Shown here: positions 49,864 to 50,262 of the stretch, piece after piece | Layout of the letters: each line of letters starts with the position of its first letter | Position numbering within the stretch: the first letter of the stretch is position 1 | From: Streptomyces sp. 15-116A | GTDB taxonomy: Bacteria; Actinomycetota; Actinomycetes; Streptomycetales; Streptomycetaceae | Length of the DNA stretch: 50,262 nt | Assembly: GCF_025290915.1 (NCBI RefSeq) | Contig: NZ_JAOCQE010000017.1 | Span: 1-50,262 of the forward strand | Reading direction: 5' to 3' | Translations under genes and position numbers: made by a program | The notes under the pieces: generated by a model | What the model was told of the DNA's origin: nothing | Databases searched by the model: none | The model's input: only the letters and a program-made list of their open reading frames with translations

Positions 49864-50004
49864 GCCGGACCGGGCCGCGCGCCTGTACGCACGTTCGGCG
49901 ACCTCACCCACATGGTGGATTCCGGGTGGTCCGGGCAGGCTTGACGCGGCCCGGACACTTCCGGCGCGGTGAGGCAGTGTCCTAACGCCACATCACTCGG
50001 TTAG

Positions 50005-50262
50005 ATGAGTGTGGACACCAGAACACCCCGCACACCCACGGGGGACCGCTCGTCGGGACTCGACGACGCTCCCGCGCTGAGCATGGTGAAGGTGCCGAGC
50101 GATCCGGCGCAGATCATCGTCAATCACGCCAGCTTCCGCGTGCAGCTGGGCGCTTCGGCGCGCCGCGCGGCCTCGCCGCGGATCGCACGGTATGCCGCCG
50201 CCGAGGACACCGCGCGCGTCCCCGTCGTCACCACCATGGGCGCCGCGGGCCCGGCCGCCGCC
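50005..50262 (+). CDS. Start of a downstream gene, possibly a DoxX-family membrane protein (partial)
   Basis: ATG at 50005 opens a frame that runs to the window end without a stop: MSVDTRTPRTPTGDRSSG, then DDAPALSMVKVPSDPAQIIVNHASFRVQLG. The visible part is polar and shows no domain. From memory, Streptomyces DoxX-family membrane proteins beside rlmB begin like this, but the DoxX region would lie beyond the window. Confidence 0.6.
   Translation, partial: MSVDTRTPRTPTGDRSSGLDDAPALSMVKVPSDPAQIIVNHASFRVQLGASARRAASPRIARYAAAEDTARVPVVTTMGAAGPAAA

Noticed and set aside
46986..49991. A 1001-codon antisense open frame across ispF, cysS and rlmB
   Set aside because: High GC content keeps the antisense frame open; the three sense genes are certain and the antisense translation has no domain resemblance.

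Overview
The window is very GC-rich (above 70% by eye), uses GTG and TTG starts, and carries mshA (mycothiol), an RsiG anti-sigma factor, devA/devB/devE-type developmental genes, a Nur-type nickel regulator and a phoU/phoRP locus with a PHO box. Together these mark a Streptomyces chromosome, core-arm interior. Gene order follows what I remember of the S. coelicolor SCO4163-SCO4237 region, with several apparently strain-specific insertions. I see no rRNA, tRNA, CRISPR array, transposase or prophage.

Layout. 1-3.2 kb: an LmeA-type lipid-binding protein, then a sulfur block: a leaderless cysteine-codon leader peptide, a thiosulfate sulfurtransferase, its DUF1416 partner, a DUF3099 membrane protein and a DsrE-like protein. 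3.3-6.1 kb: an overlapping operon of three related membrane-anchored exported proteins. 6.2-12 kb: a 32-residue membrane peptide, a nitrobindin-like protein, nur, a YgfZ-like folate-binding protein, dtd, rsiG, an asparaginase and an Eis-like acetyltransferase.

12.1-19.9 kb is the most unusual part. Two copies of a module (32-60 residue-scale membrane protein, divergent from a GntR regulator; devE then devA) are followed by devB (HAD phosphatase-like), a third GntR regulator, a tandem double APH-type kinase and a two-TM protein. All three regulators and the TM protein share one C-terminal domain that looks like an inactivated phospholipase-D (HKD) fold. The two module copies share a palindromic operator at exactly the same distance from the regulator start.

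19.9-27.5 kb: TetR plus HelD-type RNA-polymerase-associated ATPase, a set of small FMN-binding-split-barrel, VOC and methyltransferase genes, and an XRE regulator-HbhA-like-DUF2516 group that mirrors mycobacterial Rv0474-Rv0476. 27.7-33.6 kb: receiver-PP2C phosphatase, NlpC/P60 cell-wall hydrolase, methyltransferase, mshA and YbjN-like protein. 33.6-38 kb looks accessory: AraC regulator with DUF2000, a HAD-like protein with in-frame tandem repeats, a phosphorothioate-DNA-type HNH restriction enzyme and an AAA/DUF234 ATPase.

38-50 kb returns to core genes: gpmA, an MFS transporter, a small nickel-binding-type protein, a seven-cysteine mini-protein, phoU, PHO box, phoR-phoP, a DUF461 lipoprotein, carD, ispD-ispF (MEP isoprenoid pathway), cysS, rlmB and the start of one more gene. 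A recurring feature is leaderless transcription: at least 18 genes have a TAnnnT hexamer ending 6-8 nt before the start codon. Two copies of a Streptomyces dispersed intergenic repeat lie at 27.5 and 47.3 kb. Identifications rest on motif and domain recognition by eye; no database search was run.
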